From an uncultured Prevotellaceae bacterium (lineage in GTDB: Bacteria; Bacteroidota; Bacteroidia; Bacteroidales; Bacteroidaceae): 14,739 bases of DNA. A program made the translations under genes and the position numbers. The notes beneath the pieces were generated by a model, which saw only the letters and a list, made by a program, of their open reading frames with translations, was not told the origin of the DNA and made no database searches. Below, in pieces: positions 14,739 through 14,739 of this stretch. Every line of letters begins with the position of its first letter. The first letter of the stretch is position 1. The DNA lies in assembly GCA_945827465.1 (NCBI GenBank), contig CALZOH010000060.1:1-14739 (forward strand), read 5' to 3'.

Positions 14739-14739
14739 C

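Noticed and set aside
1..14739. CRISPR arrays, tRNA or rRNA genes, insertion sequences and integration sites
   Set aside because: No regularly spaced repeats, no tRNA-like cloverleaf arms, no transposase-like product and no terminal inverted repeats were seen on either strand.

Overview
All twelve confident protein genes in this window lie on the + strand. The gene families point to a Bacteroidales bacterium, most likely in or near Prevotellaceae. Three things support this. The division genes have the Bacteroidetes forms: an FtsL-like protein, an FtsI with a PASTA domain, and a ~420-residue MraY. Shine-Dalgarno sequences are largely absent. The promoter elements seen fit the Bacteroidetes -7 motif TAnnTTTG. 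The family placement is inferred from remembered protein similarity, not from a search.

Region 1 (about 1-9776) is the front half of a division and cell wall (dcw) operon: mraZ, rsmH, ftsL-like, ftsI, murE, mraY, murD, ftsW. The first four genes overlap (8, 4 and 4 bases) and the later gaps are at most 28 bases, so one transcript is likely. MraZ is the cluster regulator and RsmH a 16S rRNA methyltransferase. MurE, MraY and MurD build the peptidoglycan precursor, and FtsW with FtsI polymerises and cross-links septal wall. A 10-base direct repeat upstream of mraZ (67-96) looks like the MraZ operator and lies just downstream of a possible promoter.

Region 2 (9777-10852): the murG-murC-ftsQ-ftsA-ftsZ genes that usually follow ftsW in Bacteroidales are not here. 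A secreted cyclophilin-type prolyl isomerase follows instead, then a ~360-base AT-rich gap. That gap holds a small hairpin, a candidate promoter and a possible 28-codon hydrophobic peptide gene.

Region 3 (10853-12176) is a single secreted alkaline-phosphatase-superfamily phosphohydrolase with its own -7 element and a long-stem terminator.

Region 4 (12177-14739) is a visibly more GC-rich three-gene unit: an ECF-type sigma factor, an overlapping single-pass membrane protein that is a likely anti-sigma factor, and a secreted protein of unknown function with a lysine-rich helical tail. A -7 element precedes the unit. Two hairpins follow it, the second a clear intrinsic terminator. This module is the least explained part of the window. 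A further promoter points out of the right edge toward an unseen gene.
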